Of a stretch of DNA of 64,000 bases, positions 41,424-49,601 are shown one piece after another (positions within the stretch are counted from its first letter, which is position 1; the number at the start of each line of letters is the position of its first letter). The translations under genes were made by a program, and so were the position numbers. The DNA comes from an uncultured Bacteroidales bacterium (GTDB taxonomy: Bacteria; Bacteroidota; Bacteroidia; Bacteroidales; UBA932), in the NCBI GenBank assembly GCA_905234485.1, contig CAJOHV010000003.1, positions 1 through 64,000 on the forward strand. Reading direction: 5' to 3'. The notes under the pieces were generated by a model, which did not search any database, was not told the DNA's origin, and saw only the letters and a list, made by a program, of their open reading frames with translations.

Positions 41424-44400
41424 CTATCTGGAGGAGCATTTCAGCAACTGCCGCTTCGAGTTGCAGGTCCTGGCCCTTGAGCATACTTTCAGGAGTGTTG
41501 TAAACGAGGATGTCCGGTTCGATCTGGAGGTTCTCCAGAGGCCTGCCTTCAGCGAGTCCCCAGCTGGTAACCTGAGGAATGCCGAATACGAGAGTCTGAT
41601 CTATCTGGGTCTCCCACCAAACTGCGGTCATAGTGCCGGGCACGGGCGCTCCGATGAGTTTGCCGATTCCGAGTGCTTTGTAGACGTAGGGGAACCCACA
41701 GGCGTCGGAGTAGTTGTCCTCACCGATCAGAACGCAACTGGGCTTTGTCCATTTGTTGAACGGCTCGGTGCCGATGTACTGCCCGCGAGGGCGGAATTCG
41801 ATGTAGGCCTTGCCTGAAAGGAAGGTGGCCAGATCGTCGTGGAGCCATCCGCCTCCGTTGTGACGGGTGTCCACGATAAGGGCTTCGCAAGTGCGGTACT
41901 TGCCGAGAGCATTGGAATAGACCTCGCGGAAACTCGCGGAATTCATGCCTTCGACATGGACATATCCCACACGGCCGTTGGACAGTTTTTCGACTATCTG
42001 CTCACGCTGGCGGACCCATCTCTTGTACAGGGCGTCGCCGTCCGATCTGGTGGGCGTCACAAAGAGTTCAACCGGCTCTTTGACCTTGTTCTTCTTAACC
42101 TTGACAAGGATTCTCTTGCCGGCTTTGTTAAGGAGGGCGTCAAACCATTCGGTTCCTTCTTCGATCTCCTTGCCGTCGATGGCGAGAATGACGTCACCAG
42201 CCTTGATTTCAGGATCAGCCACTGCGAGAAGGCTTCCAGGAAGGATTTCGGCTATGCCGAGGCCCTTGCCTTTGCGCCGGGTCTCAAAGAGCACTCCGAG
42301 GTGTCCGACGTTGACCTGAGCGGGAGCGCGGTAGCGGGCTCCCGTGTGTGAGCCGTTGAGCTCTCCGAGCATTTCGCTCAGAAGATCCTGGAAATCAAAA
42401 TTGTTGGTTATGTAGGGGAGGAACTGTTCGTAGTTGGACTTCATTGAAGCCCAGTCGAGGCCGTGAATGTTGACATCGTAGAACTTTTCGTTCACCTGCT
42501 TCCAGGCGTGGCTGAAAATGTAAGCGCGCTCGGCAGCCGGCTGATACTCGTACTCGCTGCTGAATCTGACGGGCTCGATCTTATCCGGCCCCACGCTCAA
42601 CTTGCTGATGCCTCGTCCGAGTATGTACAGAGTCTTGCCGTCCTTGGAGGGGAATATGCTTCCGCCTGCACCCGGCCTGACGACTTTGATTTCACCTTCC
42701 TTAAGGTCTATGCAGCAAAGGTCGCGGCCTTTGTCCCCTCTGCGCACGAAATAGAGTTTCGTGCCGTCCTCGGTAAGATAATAGTCGCCGTAGCCGCCGG
42801 AATAAGGGGTAAGACGGAGGGACTTGTCCTCAAGGTTTTCGAGATTGAGTTCTATGGGCTTTTCCTTCTCGACCTTGGTGCTGTCTTTCTTCTCGTCTTT
42901 CTTAGGCTCTTTCTTGGGATTCTTCTTGGGATCTTTCTTATCGTCGGGAGCCAGAAGTTTGGCTATGCTGTCTTCTTCTTTGCTGCGGGTGAATTCCTGG
43001 AGGGCCTTGTTATCGAAGAACATTACGAAGATGTCTCCTTCCGCGCCCCAGCTGCCGTGGCTTCTGTAACCGAGTTTATCCGTCATCCAGGTCATGGCTT
43101 TGCCGCCGAGAGCCCAGCGGAACGAGCCGTCGGAGTAGCCGCTGCGGGTGAGGTCGGTAACCTTGCCGCTCTCGATGTCGATCAGGGCCACGTCGCTGTT
43201 GTTCCAGCCGCCGTTGGCCTCATAGCCGACGAGAATCGAACGGCTGTCCGGGCTCCATTCGAACTCCTGGTCGCCGTCCTGATATGAATAATTGGTGCCC
43301 TTGAGGAGGGATTTCTCCTTGCTGCCGCTGGTGCTCTTGATTACGAGCTCGGTGCGGTTGCGAAGGAACGCCACCCACTTGCCGTCAGGCGACACCTGGG
43401 GCTGGAAGCAGGTCTGGCCCTTCTTCGTGAAGCGGGTCTCCTTGGTCTCATAGCTGAAGGTGAAGTATTTGTCTTCCTTGCGGACGAGCTCCGTCTTCCA
43501 GATGGCCCACTCGCCGTCGCGCTCGGCGGCATAGTAGATCGACTTGCCTTCATCGCCGAAGCTCACTCCGCGCTCCTGCTCGGGAGTGTCCGTGATGCGG
43601 CGGGTAGTCTTCTGGTCGGGAGCGATCACATACACGTCTCCATGGGCCACCACGGCGATCTCCTTGCCGTTCGGGCTGACCGCCAGCTCTCTGACGCCGT
43701 CGGAGATATCCCTGAGTATCTTCTCGCGCTCGCCGCTGTCTTTGCGGATGGTGATCGCCACCTTCGCGGGCTGCTGGCCGGGCACGCAGGTGTACAGTTC
43801 ACCGTTGTAAGAGAAAGCGAGCACACCGTTCTGCGAGATGGAAAGGTTCCTAACGGGGTGAGTGGGGAGGTTTGTGACCTGATCGATTACTTCCGGAGCG
43901 TTGAGGATGGCGTGCCACACGTTGAAGTTGCCGCCCTTCTCGCTGAGGTAATAGAACTCACGGCCGTCTCTCGTAAAGACGGGGTTGCGGTCTTCGCCCT
44001 CGAAGGTGGTAAGTTTCTGATACTGGTTTTTCTTGGGAAGGTATTTCCAGACATCGCGGGTGACCGAAGAGGTGTGGTGCTTGCGAAGAGGGTCCTCGTA
44101 TCCCTTATAATCCTCGTAGAGGATGATTCCGTTCGAATTGACTGATAAGTTCGCCATGGTCACGGAGCTCACGAGGCTGATTATGCCGTTCTTCAGACTG
44201 ACGGTGTACACCTGGGGGTCTCCGGGGAAGCCGCCGTAAGCGGGATCGGCCTGAATCGAGGCGGCGAAATACACCAGGCCGTCATCGGAGACGGCGAGGG
44301 GAGTCTCGGCGCCGGCGTAGGTCGTAAGGCGCTTGGCGGGACCTCCCTCTGCGGGAACCACCCATATATCCTTGGAGAGTTCGCGCACGGAACTGAAAAC

Positions 44401-44634
44401 TATCTGCTTGCCGTCCGGGGTCCAGAGGGGATCCGAGTCGTAGGCCGCATTTGCGGTGATCTGCCTTGCCTCTCCGCCGGCGCTGGGGACGGTGAAGATG
44501 TCTCCCTGATAACTGAAGGCGATGACGCTTCCGTCGGGGGAGATAGCGCTCTTGCGGAGCCAAAGGGGATTTTCTTGAGCGAACAGAGCCGCGGAGATGA
44601 GCGCGGCCGCGATGAATGTAAATACTCGTTTCAT
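41407..44634 (-). CDS. Tricorn-like S41 family protease
   Basis: The start ATG at 44634 (MKRVFTFIAAALISAALFAQ) gives a signal peptide and 1075 residues. The ORF-track start at 44763 lies upstream of the promoter. Two beta-propellers ('SPDGSVIAFSYQGD', 'TPDGKQIVFSS') occupy about 20-650, joined by a Lys-rich linker (DKKDPKKNPKKEPKK). A PDZ domain (AIDGKEIEEG) and the S41 core follow. The core has TRHNGGGW and NYSDACGFPY, where the S-D pair corresponds to the tricorn catalytic Ser-Asp. It is expected to be a periplasmic peptidase trimming peptides. Confidence 0.9.
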   Translation of the reverse strand: MKRVFTFIAAALISAALFAQENPLWLRKSAISPDGSVIAFSYQGDIFTVPSAGGEARQITANAAYDSDPLWTPDGKQIVFSSVRELSKDIWVVPAEGGPAKRLTTYAGAETPLAVSDDGLVYFAASIQADPAYGGFPGDPQVYTVSLKNGIISLVSSVTMANLSVNSNGIILYEDYKGYEDPLRKHHTSSVTRDVWKYLPKKNQYQKLTTFEGEDRNPVFTRDGREFYYLSEKGGNFNVWHAILNAPEVIDQVTNLPTHPVRNLSISQNGVLAFSYNGELYTCVPGQQPAKVAITIRKDSGEREKILRDISDGVRELAVSPNGKEIAVVAHGDVYVIAPDQKTTRRITDTPEQERGVSFGDEGKSIYYAAERDGEWAIWKTELVRKEDKYFTFSYETKETRFTKKGQTCFQPQVSPDGKWVAFLRNRTELVIKSTSGSKEKSLLKGTNYSYQDGDQEFEWSPDSRSILVGYEANGGWNNSDVALIDIESGKVTDLTRSGYSDGSFRWALGGKAMTWMTDKLGYRSHGSWGAEGDIFVMFFDNKALQEFTRSKEEDSIAKLLAPDDKKDPKKNPKKEPKKDEKKDSTKVEKEKPIELNLENLEDKSLRLTPYSGGYGDYYLTEDGTKLYFVRRGDKGRDLCCIDLKEGEIKVVRPGAGGSIFPSKDGKTLYILGRGISKLSVGPDKIEPVRFSSEYEYQPAAERAYIFSHAWKQVNEKFYDVNIHGLDWASMKSNYEQFLPYITNNFDFQDLLSEMLGELNGSHTGARYRAPAQVNVGHLGVLFETRRKGKGLGIAEILPGSLLAVADPEIKAGDVILAIDGKEIEEGTEWFDALLNKAGKRILVKVKKNKVKEPVELFVTPTRSDGDALYKRWVRQREQIVEKLSNGRVGYVHVEGMNSASFREVYSNALGKYRTCEALIVDTRHNGGGWLHDDLATFLSGKAYIEFRPRGQYIGTEPFNKWTKPSCVLIGEDNYSDACGFPYVYKALGIGKLIGAPVPGTMTAVWWETQIDQTLVFGIPQVTSWGLAEGRPLENLQIEPDILVYNTPESMLKGQDLQLEAAVAEMLLQIDGEKK

Positions 44635-44662
44635 ATTTTGTCTCATTTCATTTCCAGTCCTA

Positions 44663-44717
44663 CAAATATACCAAATTGCGACCTTATTGCAAAATTTCTC
44701 AAAAAACAGTATTTTTG
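44663..44717. promoter_or_regulatory. Back-to-back divergent promoters (tricorn operon and TPR/yebC operon)
   Basis: Minus strand: TTTG (44690-44693), 19 nt, TATATTTG (44663-44670). Plus strand: ATTG (44686-44689), 20 nt, TATTTTTG (44710-44717). The two -33 elements abut, so polymerase binding on one side should hinder the other. Leaders are about 25-30 nt. Confidence 0.8.
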
Positions 44718-44750
44718 TCGGCTCAATAACGAAAATTAAACAACAGAAAT

Positions 44751-45422
44751 ATGGCAAAAGCAAACATCAAGGAGGAAAAACTCCAGAAAGAGGAAATGGC
44801 CGCCACCATCTCGCAGGCGGAAGTGTTTTACAATGAACATAAGAAGACTATCTGGGGCGCTGTTATCTGCGTCCTCGCAGTAGGCCTCATCATTCTGGGC
44901 TACAGCAAGTTCATTTACGCTCCCGCAGCGAAAGAGGCTCAGGAAGCCGCTTTCCCCGCCGAGATCAGTTTCCAGCAGGGCGAGTTCGAAATCGCGCTGA
45001 ACGGAGACGGCAATATCCTCGGTTTCGCTCAGATTATCGACGAATACGGTGCGAAGGCCGGCAAGGCAGTGTATCTCTACGCCGGTGCCTGCAGCGCTCA
45101 GTTGGGCAACTGGGAAGAGGCTCTTTCTTATCTTAAGAAGTACAACGGCAAGGATTCCATCCTCGCAGCCCGCGCTCTCGCGCTTCAGGGCGACTGCTAT
45201 GTGGCCCTCGAGGACTGCGGCAAGGCCGTGAAACTCTATGAGAAGGCAGCAGCCAAGGCCGACAACATGTTTGCCGCCGCCTATCTGGTGAAGGCCGGTC
45301 AGGTGTATCTAGAACTCGGAGAGAACGCCAAAGCCCTCCAGGCTTTCGAGACCGTCAAGGACAAGTATCCCCAGAGCATCGAGGGATATGAAATCGACAA
45401 ATACATCAACCTCGCAAAATAA
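44751..45422 (+). CDS. Membrane-anchored TPR protein (YfgM-like)
   Basis: 223 residues: a charged N-terminus, one membrane segment (about 36-53, IWGAVICVLAVGLIILGY) and then tetratricopeptide-like helices (GFAQIIDEYGAKAGKAVYLYAG, NWEEALSYLKKY, AAYLVKAGQVYLELGENAKALQAFETVKDKYP). The layout matches the YfgM/ancillary SecYEG-chaperone family, which exposes TPRs to the periplasm. It is followed after 5 nt by yebC in the same transcript. The exact role here is inferred. Confidence 0.75.
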   Translation: MAKANIKEEKLQKEEMAATISQAEVFYNEHKKTIWGAVICVLAVGLIILGYSKFIYAPAAKEAQEAAFPAEISFQQGEFEIALNGDGNILGFAQIIDEYGAKAGKAVYLYAGACSAQLGNWEEALSYLKKYNGKDSILAARALALQGDCYVALEDCGKAVKLYEKAAAKADNMFAAAYLVKAGQVYLELGENAKALQAFETVKDKYPQSIEGYEIDKYINLAK

Positions 45423-45427
45423 GTCCT

Positions 45428-46180
45428 ATGGGAAGAGCATTTGAGTTCCGCAAGGAGCGTAAGTTGAAGAGGTGGGGTCATATGGCCCGCACCTTCACCA
45501 AACTTGGAAAGGAAATCACCATCGCAGTGAAGCAGGGAGGTCCGGATGTGACCGGTAACCCCCGTCTTCGCGCCCTTATGGCCGAAGCCCGCGCAGAGCA
45601 GATGCCTAAGGAGAACATCGAGCGCGCCATCAAGAAGGCCACCGAAAGCAAGCAGGGAGACTTCAAGGAGATCATCTACGAAGGCTTCGGTCCTTTCGGC
45701 ATCGCCTATCTGGTGGAGACCGCCACAGACAACAACACCCGCACCGTGGCCAATGTCCGCAGTTATTTCAACAAATGCGGCGGTTCGCTCGGCACTAACG
45801 GCAGCGTGGCGTTTATGTTCGACCGCAAGTGCACCTTCCGCGTGAAGGAGAAGGAGGGTATCGACCTCGAGGAACTCGAACTCGAACTCATCGACTTCGG
45901 TGTGGAGGAACTCTTCGAGCAGACCGAGGTGGATAAGGACGACAACGAGACGAAGGTCATCTGCATCTACGGCGAGCCTACCTCCTACGGAGCAATCCAG
46001 AAGTACATCGAGGAGAACGGTTTCGAACTCATCTCCGGAGGTTTCGAGCAGATCCCCAACGTGGACCTCAAGGATGTCACGCCCGAGCAGCGCGCGACCC
46101 TGGACAAACTCACGGGTCTGCTTGAGGACGACGAGGATGTCACCAACGTCTACACCACAATGAAACCGGCTGACGAATAA
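45428..46180 (+). CDS. yebC: YebC/PmpR family regulatory protein
   Basis: 250 residues with the family N-terminus MGRAFEFRKERKLKRWGHMARTFTKLGKEI and the GNPRLRALMAEARAEQMPKENIERAIKKA block. The three-domain length is normal. Members act as transcription regulators or, as recently shown for some, aid translation at difficult sequences. Its stop codon lies inside the loop of its own terminator hairpin. Confidence 0.95.
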   Translation: MGRAFEFRKERKLKRWGHMARTFTKLGKEITIAVKQGGPDVTGNPRLRALMAEARAEQMPKENIERAIKKATESKQGDFKEIIYEGFGPFGIAYLVETATDNNTRTVANVRSYFNKCGGSLGTNGSVAFMFDRKCTFRVKEKEGIDLEELELELIDFGVEELFEQTEVDKDDNETKVICIYGEPTSYGAIQKYIEENGFELISGGFEQIPNVDLKDVTPEQRATLDKLTGLLEDDEDVTNVYTTMKPADE

Positions 46181-46192
46181 GCCGGTTTTTTT
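46163..46192 (+). terminator. Terminator of the TPR-yebC operon
   Basis: The stem AAACCGGC / GCCGGTTT has a 10-nt loop that contains the yebC stop codon, followed by a T-run that merges into the rfbB -7 box. Confidence 0.85.
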
Positions 46193-46199
46193 AGTTTTG
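46192..46199 (+). promoter_or_regulatory. -7 box of rfbB
   Basis: TAGTTTTG fits TAnnTTTG. It uses the T-tract of the preceding terminator and ends 5 nt before the rfbB ATG, implying a leaderless message. Confidence 0.55.
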
Positions 46200-46204
46200 A
46201 CCGT

Positions 46205-47371
46205 ATGCAGTACAAAAGAAGCATCATAATCACCGGCGGAGCCGGATTTATCGGATCCCATGTGGTTCGCCTGTTCGTTAACAAGTATCCCGAGTACAGG
46301 ATTATCAATCTCGACAAGTTGACCTACGCCGGCAACCTCGCCAACCTCAAGGACATCGAGTCTTTGCCGAACTACCGCTTCGTAAAGATGGACATCTGCG
46401 ATTTCGAGGGCGTCCTGGCCTTGATGCAGGAGGAGCATGTGGACGGTATCATCCACCTCGCCGCCGAATCGCACGTTGACCGTTCGATCAAAGATCCTTT
46501 CACCTTCGCCCAGACCAACGTTATGGGTACGCTGTCTCTATTGCAGGCCGCGAAAGCGTGCTGGGAACCGCTGGGCTGGAGGATGCCGGTTGCGGCTGCG
46601 GAACCGGCGATCGGGTGCAGGTTCTACCATATTTCCACGGACGAGGTTTATGGGGCGTTGGAGATGACGCATCCGGAAGGTATCGAGCCTCCGTTCACCA
46701 CGAAGGCCTCTTCCGGTGAGCATCATCTGGCATACGGCGAGAAGTTCTTCACTGAGGACCTGAAGTACCAGCCCCATAGCCCTTATTCAGCGGCCAAGGC
46801 TTCTTCGGATCATTTCGTGCGCGCATTCCACGACACCTTCGGAATGCCGACCATCGTGACCAACTGTTCGAACAACTACGGTCCTTATCAGTTCCCCGAG
46901 AAACTTATCCCTCTGTTTATCAACAACATACGCCATCGCAAACCCCTCCCGGTCTACGGTAAGGGCGAGAACGTTCGCGACTGGCTCTATGTGGAGGACC
47001 ACGCCAGGGCTATCGACCTTATTTTCCACAAAGGCACTGTGGCCGAGACCTACAACATCGGAGGTTTCAACGAGTGGAAGAACATAGATATCATCAAGGT
47101 TCTGATCAACACCGTCGACCGCCTTCTCGGCCGTCCCGAGGGTGCAGATATGGACCTCATCACCTATGTGACGGACCGCGCCGGACACGATCTGCGCTAC
47201 GCCATCGATTCCTCGAAACTTCAGCGCGAACTTGGCTGGGAACCCTCTCTCCAGTTCGAGGAGGGAATCGAAAAGACCGTCCGCTGGTACCTGGACAACC
47301 AGGCCTGGATGGACAACGTCACTTCCGGCGACTACCAAAAGTACTACGATGATATGTACAAGGGAAGGTAG
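46205..47371 (+). CDS. rfbB: dTDP-glucose 4,6-dehydratase
   Basis: 388 residues, slightly longer than many RmlB proteins. The Rossmann GGAGFIGSH motif is near the start, HLAAESHVDRSI follows, then the catalytic STDEVYG and YSAAKASSDH (Tyr-xxx-Lys). NCSNNYGPYQFPEKLIPL binds substrate. It converts dTDP-glucose to dTDP-4-keto-6-deoxyglucose, the precursor of rhamnose and other deoxysugars. rfbA, rfbC and rfbD are not in the window. It is monocistronic between two terminators. Confidence 0.96.
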   Translation: MQYKRSIIITGGAGFIGSHVVRLFVNKYPEYRIINLDKLTYAGNLANLKDIESLPNYRFVKMDICDFEGVLALMQEEHVDGIIHLAAESHVDRSIKDPFTFAQTNVMGTLSLLQAAKACWEPLGWRMPVAAAEPAIGCRFYHISTDEVYGALEMTHPEGIEPPFTTKASSGEHHLAYGEKFFTEDLKYQPHSPYSAAKASSDHFVRAFHDTFGMPTIVTNCSNNYGPYQFPEKLIPLFINNIRHRKPLPVYGKGENVRDWLYVEDHARAIDLIFHKGTVAETYNIGGFNEWKNIDIIKVLINTVDRLLGRPEGADMDLITYVTDRAGHDLRYAIDSSKLQRELGWEPSLQFEEGIEKTVRWYLDNQAWMDNVTSGDYQKYYDDMYKGR

Positions 47372-47393
47372 GTTGCCTTCCTCCGTACTTGAG

Positions 47394-47436
47394 ACCGCCC
47401 CGGTGGAGCCTTTGGCGCCCTTCCGGGGCGGTTTTT
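47394..47436 (+). terminator. Terminator of rfbB
   Basis: The stem ACCGCCCCGG / CCGGGGCGGT (10 bp, 19-nt loop) is followed by T5. The REP-like element starts at the next base. Confidence 0.9.
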
Positions 47437-47546
47437 GTTCAAGGTTTGATTGTAAGGCACATACCTTGAACACCAAATCCTGCACTAACGATACTGAAAA
47501 TGCGATTAGGCGTTCAAGGTCTCACATAAAAAATCAAACCTTGAAC
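47437..47546. repeat. REP-like inverted palindrome pair, copy A (110 bp)
   Basis: Two 35-nt palindromic units (47437-47471 and 47512-47546) are separated by exactly 40 nt. Each unit has 9-bp arms GTTCAAGGT / ACCTTGAAC around 17 nt. The second unit is the inverse of the first: reverse-complemented, it shares the first 15 bases of unit 1. The pair lies between rfbB and the RAYT module, with T5 before and A5 after. The layout is identical to copy B at 52844-52953. Confidence 0.8.
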
Positions 47547-47574
47547 AAAAACGCTGATAATTAGACTGCAAAAC

Positions 47575-47605
47575 TTGGTTTGAAGCTGCTCTTTTACTAT
47601 GTTTG
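47575..47605 (+). promoter_or_regulatory. Promoter of the small-protein/RAYT module
   Basis: TTG (47575-47577) and TATGTTTG (47598-47605) are spaced by 20 nt. The leader before the ATG at 47639 is about 28 nt. Confidence 0.6.
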
Positions 47606-47638
47606 CCTTAACAAAACTTTTTATTAACCTTTTCTGCT

Positions 47639-47992
47639 ATGAAAAAGATCTTAGAAGTGCTCCAATATGGAGACAATGACATCCGTTTTAAAACAGACCT
47701 TGAAGTTGAGAAGAACCCGGAAATGGTTCTTGAACTGACATCCAAATTCGCGTTCGCAATGGTAACAACTCTTTGGGGCGGAAATGAACGCACCGTTTTG
47801 GCCATGATACGCTCCCTTGCAATTGCCGACCTCGCAGTGAGCGTGAACAGGAAAGAAATGGTAGGCTTTCTTGACGACAGTTCAGGCATGCTGGCTAAGA
47901 GTATGCAAGAAGCGAAACAAATGATGGAGCGAGAGGGCGTCAAGTTCACCTATTTCGCCCCCGGAGTGCAACCCCCGAAAATGAGGAGTTAG
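47639..47992 (+). CDS. 117-aa protein of unknown function, cotranscribed with the RAYT
   Basis: 117 residues, soluble, with no signal peptide. Predicted mixed alpha/beta: a short N-terminal beta stretch (KILEVLQYGDNDIRFKTDLEV) and then helices (VLAMIRSLAIADLAVSVNRKEMV, MLAKSMQEAKQMMEREGVK), with a Pro-rich tail. I do not recognise the family. It has its own promoter and ends 2 nt before the transposase start, so it is presumably a functional partner. It might help the transposase recognise the palindromes, but nothing in its sequence shows a DNA-binding motif. Confidence 0.75.
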   Translation: MKKILEVLQYGDNDIRFKTDLEVEKNPEMVLELTSKFAFAMVTTLWGGNERTVLAMIRSLAIADLAVSVNRKEMVGFLDDSSGMLAKSMQEAKQMMEREGVKFTYFAPGVQPPKMRS

Positions 47993-47994
47993 TC

Positions 47995-48909
47995 ATGAGG
48001 CGCTCAGTAGTCAGGGCCTTGCCTGATGGCAGAGTCATTACAGTCTACCCTTTCCATATTTGCATCAAGGGATTGGAAACAGCGATTTTGTGCCGCGACG
48101 ATGATGACTATGATGCGATGGTCAAGGTTCTTTGCGTTTCCGCTTGGAGGTGCAATGTGATAATTATTATTTATGCGGTCGTATCGAATCATTGCCACGT
48201 TGCCGTGCTTGCTGCCAGTAGGGAAGATGCTGATAAATACGGAAGGGATATCAAGAAGGTTTATTCTATGTGGTTCCGTCGGAGATATGGGGTCGGGAAC
48301 GTCTTGATGAGAATCGAGACGAAAGCCATTATGCTCGATTCAGATTGGTATGTTAGAAACGCCCTGGCGTACATTCCGCGAAATGCATTGGATAATGGCT
48401 GCAACATCAATGACTATGAGTGGTCTGGATACAAAGCGATGTTTGCCGGCGAAAAGAAAGTGATGGGTGCCAGAAAAGTATCTCAACTTGACGCACGTTC
48501 AAGAAAGCGCATCATGCACACCGGCGATCGTCTGGACCGGGTGCCGTGGCTCATCGATTCGGCGGACCATTTGATCCCGGCGAGTTTCTGCGACCACACG
48601 TATTTGGAACAGGCATTCAACAATGACCAGAGTTTCTTCCTTAAAACCATAGGCGCCCTTAACACGGCGGAGATTTCGTACAAACTCGAGGAGCGCCCAT
48701 ACCGTATGGTCAATGACACGGAATTGCAAAAAACCGTGGAAGAGATATCAGAGCGATGGTTCGCAAAGCCGGTCGCGGCTCTGAGCATCGAACAGAAAAA
48801 CAGGCTGATTCCGTATGTCTATCACATCATTAAAACGACCCCCAAACAACTTGGCCGTGTGTTCGGTTTGCCTGCCGATAGGATGTCGGGGATGCTGGAA
48901 CGCAATTAA
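47995..48909 (+). CDS. REP-associated tyrosine transposase (RAYT), IS200-like Y1 HUH family
   Basis: 304 residues. The HUH metal site is VSNHCHVAVLA (about 62-72). A helix with the likely nucleophile Tyr follows (DIKKVYSMWFRRRYG, about 90). The block WYVRNALAYIPRNAL...DYEWSGYKAMF corresponds to the RAYT-typical 'Y.h.NPv.a.....Y.WSSY'. The C-terminal segment (RLIPYVYHIIKTTPKQLGRVFGLPADRM) looks like a helix-turn-helix. RAYTs are single-copy domesticated relatives of IS200 transposases that act on REP palindromes. Two copies of a paired palindrome lie nearby (450 bp upstream and 3.9 kb downstream), as a REP/RAYT system would have. There are no flanking IS ends. Confidence 0.85.
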   Translation: MRRSVVRALPDGRVITVYPFHICIKGLETAILCRDDDDYDAMVKVLCVSAWRCNVIIIIYAVVSNHCHVAVLAASREDADKYGRDIKKVYSMWFRRRYGVGNVLMRIETKAIMLDSDWYVRNALAYIPRNALDNGCNINDYEWSGYKAMFAGEKKVMGARKVSQLDARSRKRIMHTGDRLDRVPWLIDSADHLIPASFCDHTYLEQAFNNDQSFFLKTIGALNTAEISYKLEERPYRMVNDTELQKTVEEISERWFAKPVAALSIEQKNRLIPYVYHIIKTTPKQLGRVFGLPADRMSGMLERN

Positions 48910-48913
48910 TGAG

Positions 48914-48921
48914 TATCTTTG
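48914..48921 (+). promoter_or_regulatory. -7 box of the DUF830 lipoprotein
   Basis: TATCTTTG ends 5 nt before the ATG at 48927. It places the ORF-track start at 48909 upstream of transcription. Confidence 0.6.
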
Positions 48922-48926
48922 CGGAT

Positions 48927-49601
48927 ATGAAACGCATTTTTCTTTTGGCAGTATTGGCTTGCGCGGCGGCCTGCGCGCCGAAGCCGGAGGGCCTCCGCAC
49001 CGGAGATCTGATTTTCCTCGGCATTCCCGGCGATTATTCCCTGGGCGAAGACGATATGGACGGTGCGATTGCTGCCGCGACGGGCGACGGAGAGTTGAAT
49101 CTGATTCATGTGGCGATAGCCGATGTGGCCGAAGACGGCACGTATATCATCGACGCGACCCTGAAGTACGGAGTGGACCGCCACCTGATAGACACGACAT
49201 ACAAGCAGTTCACGCTGAAGGATGGCTCCCAGCCAGTGTACATAGTCAAGCGCCTCAAGGATGACAAACTCGCCGAAGAGTGGGTTGCGCGGGCGAAATC
49301 CTTCTGCGGCCAGCCCTACGACCAGGCCTTTTTGCCCGACAACGGCGCTTTGTATTGCACCGAACTGGTCCGGGATAGTTATCTGGGTCCCAATGGCGAG
49401 TATCTGTTCGACGAGAAACCAATGAACTGGAAAAACGAAAAGGGCGAAATACCGGTCTACTGGACTCAGTTATTCGCTCTTCTCGGTATGGATGTGCCTC
49501 AGGGAGTTCCCGGCACCAATCCTCAGGATATGTCGCGCAGCCCCCTGCTCAAGGCAGTGGATGTGGATATTCTCAGTTACTCTGATTCAAGGGCATTGTA
49601 A
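48927..49601 (+). CDS. YiiX/YebB-like (DUF830) NlpC/P60-type cysteine hydrolase lipoprotein
   Basis: The start at 48927 (MKRIFLLAVLACAAACAPK) gives a lipobox and 224 residues. GDLIFLGIPGDYSLG is the family opening, the catalytic His is probably in LIHVAIADV and the nucleophile Cys in GALYCTELVRDSY. That His-before-Cys order is the circularly permuted papain fold of YiiX/LRAT-like enzymes. The substrate (peptidoglycan or lipid amide) is unknown. Its 3' end overlaps the convergent aminotransferase by 25 nt. Confidence 0.8.
   Translation: MKRIFLLAVLACAAACAPKPEGLRTGDLIFLGIPGDYSLGEDDMDGAIAAATGDGELNLIHVAIADVAEDGTYIIDATLKYGVDRHLIDTTYKQFTLKDGSQPVYIVKRLKDDKLAEEWVARAKSFCGQPYDQAFLPDNGALYCTELVRDSYLGPNGEYLFDEKPMNWKNEKGEIPVYWTQLFALLGMDVPQGVPGTNPQDMSRSPLLKAVDVDILSYSDSRAL

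Noticed and set aside
47437-47546. CRISPR array reading of the repeated palindromes
   Set aside because: Only two units per site, inverted to each other rather than direct repeats, and no cas genes are present.
47995-48909. Complete IS200/IS605 insertion sequence
   Set aside because: No tnpB, no subterminal IS hairpins directly flanking, and it is cotranscribed with a host-like small gene. RAYT fits better.
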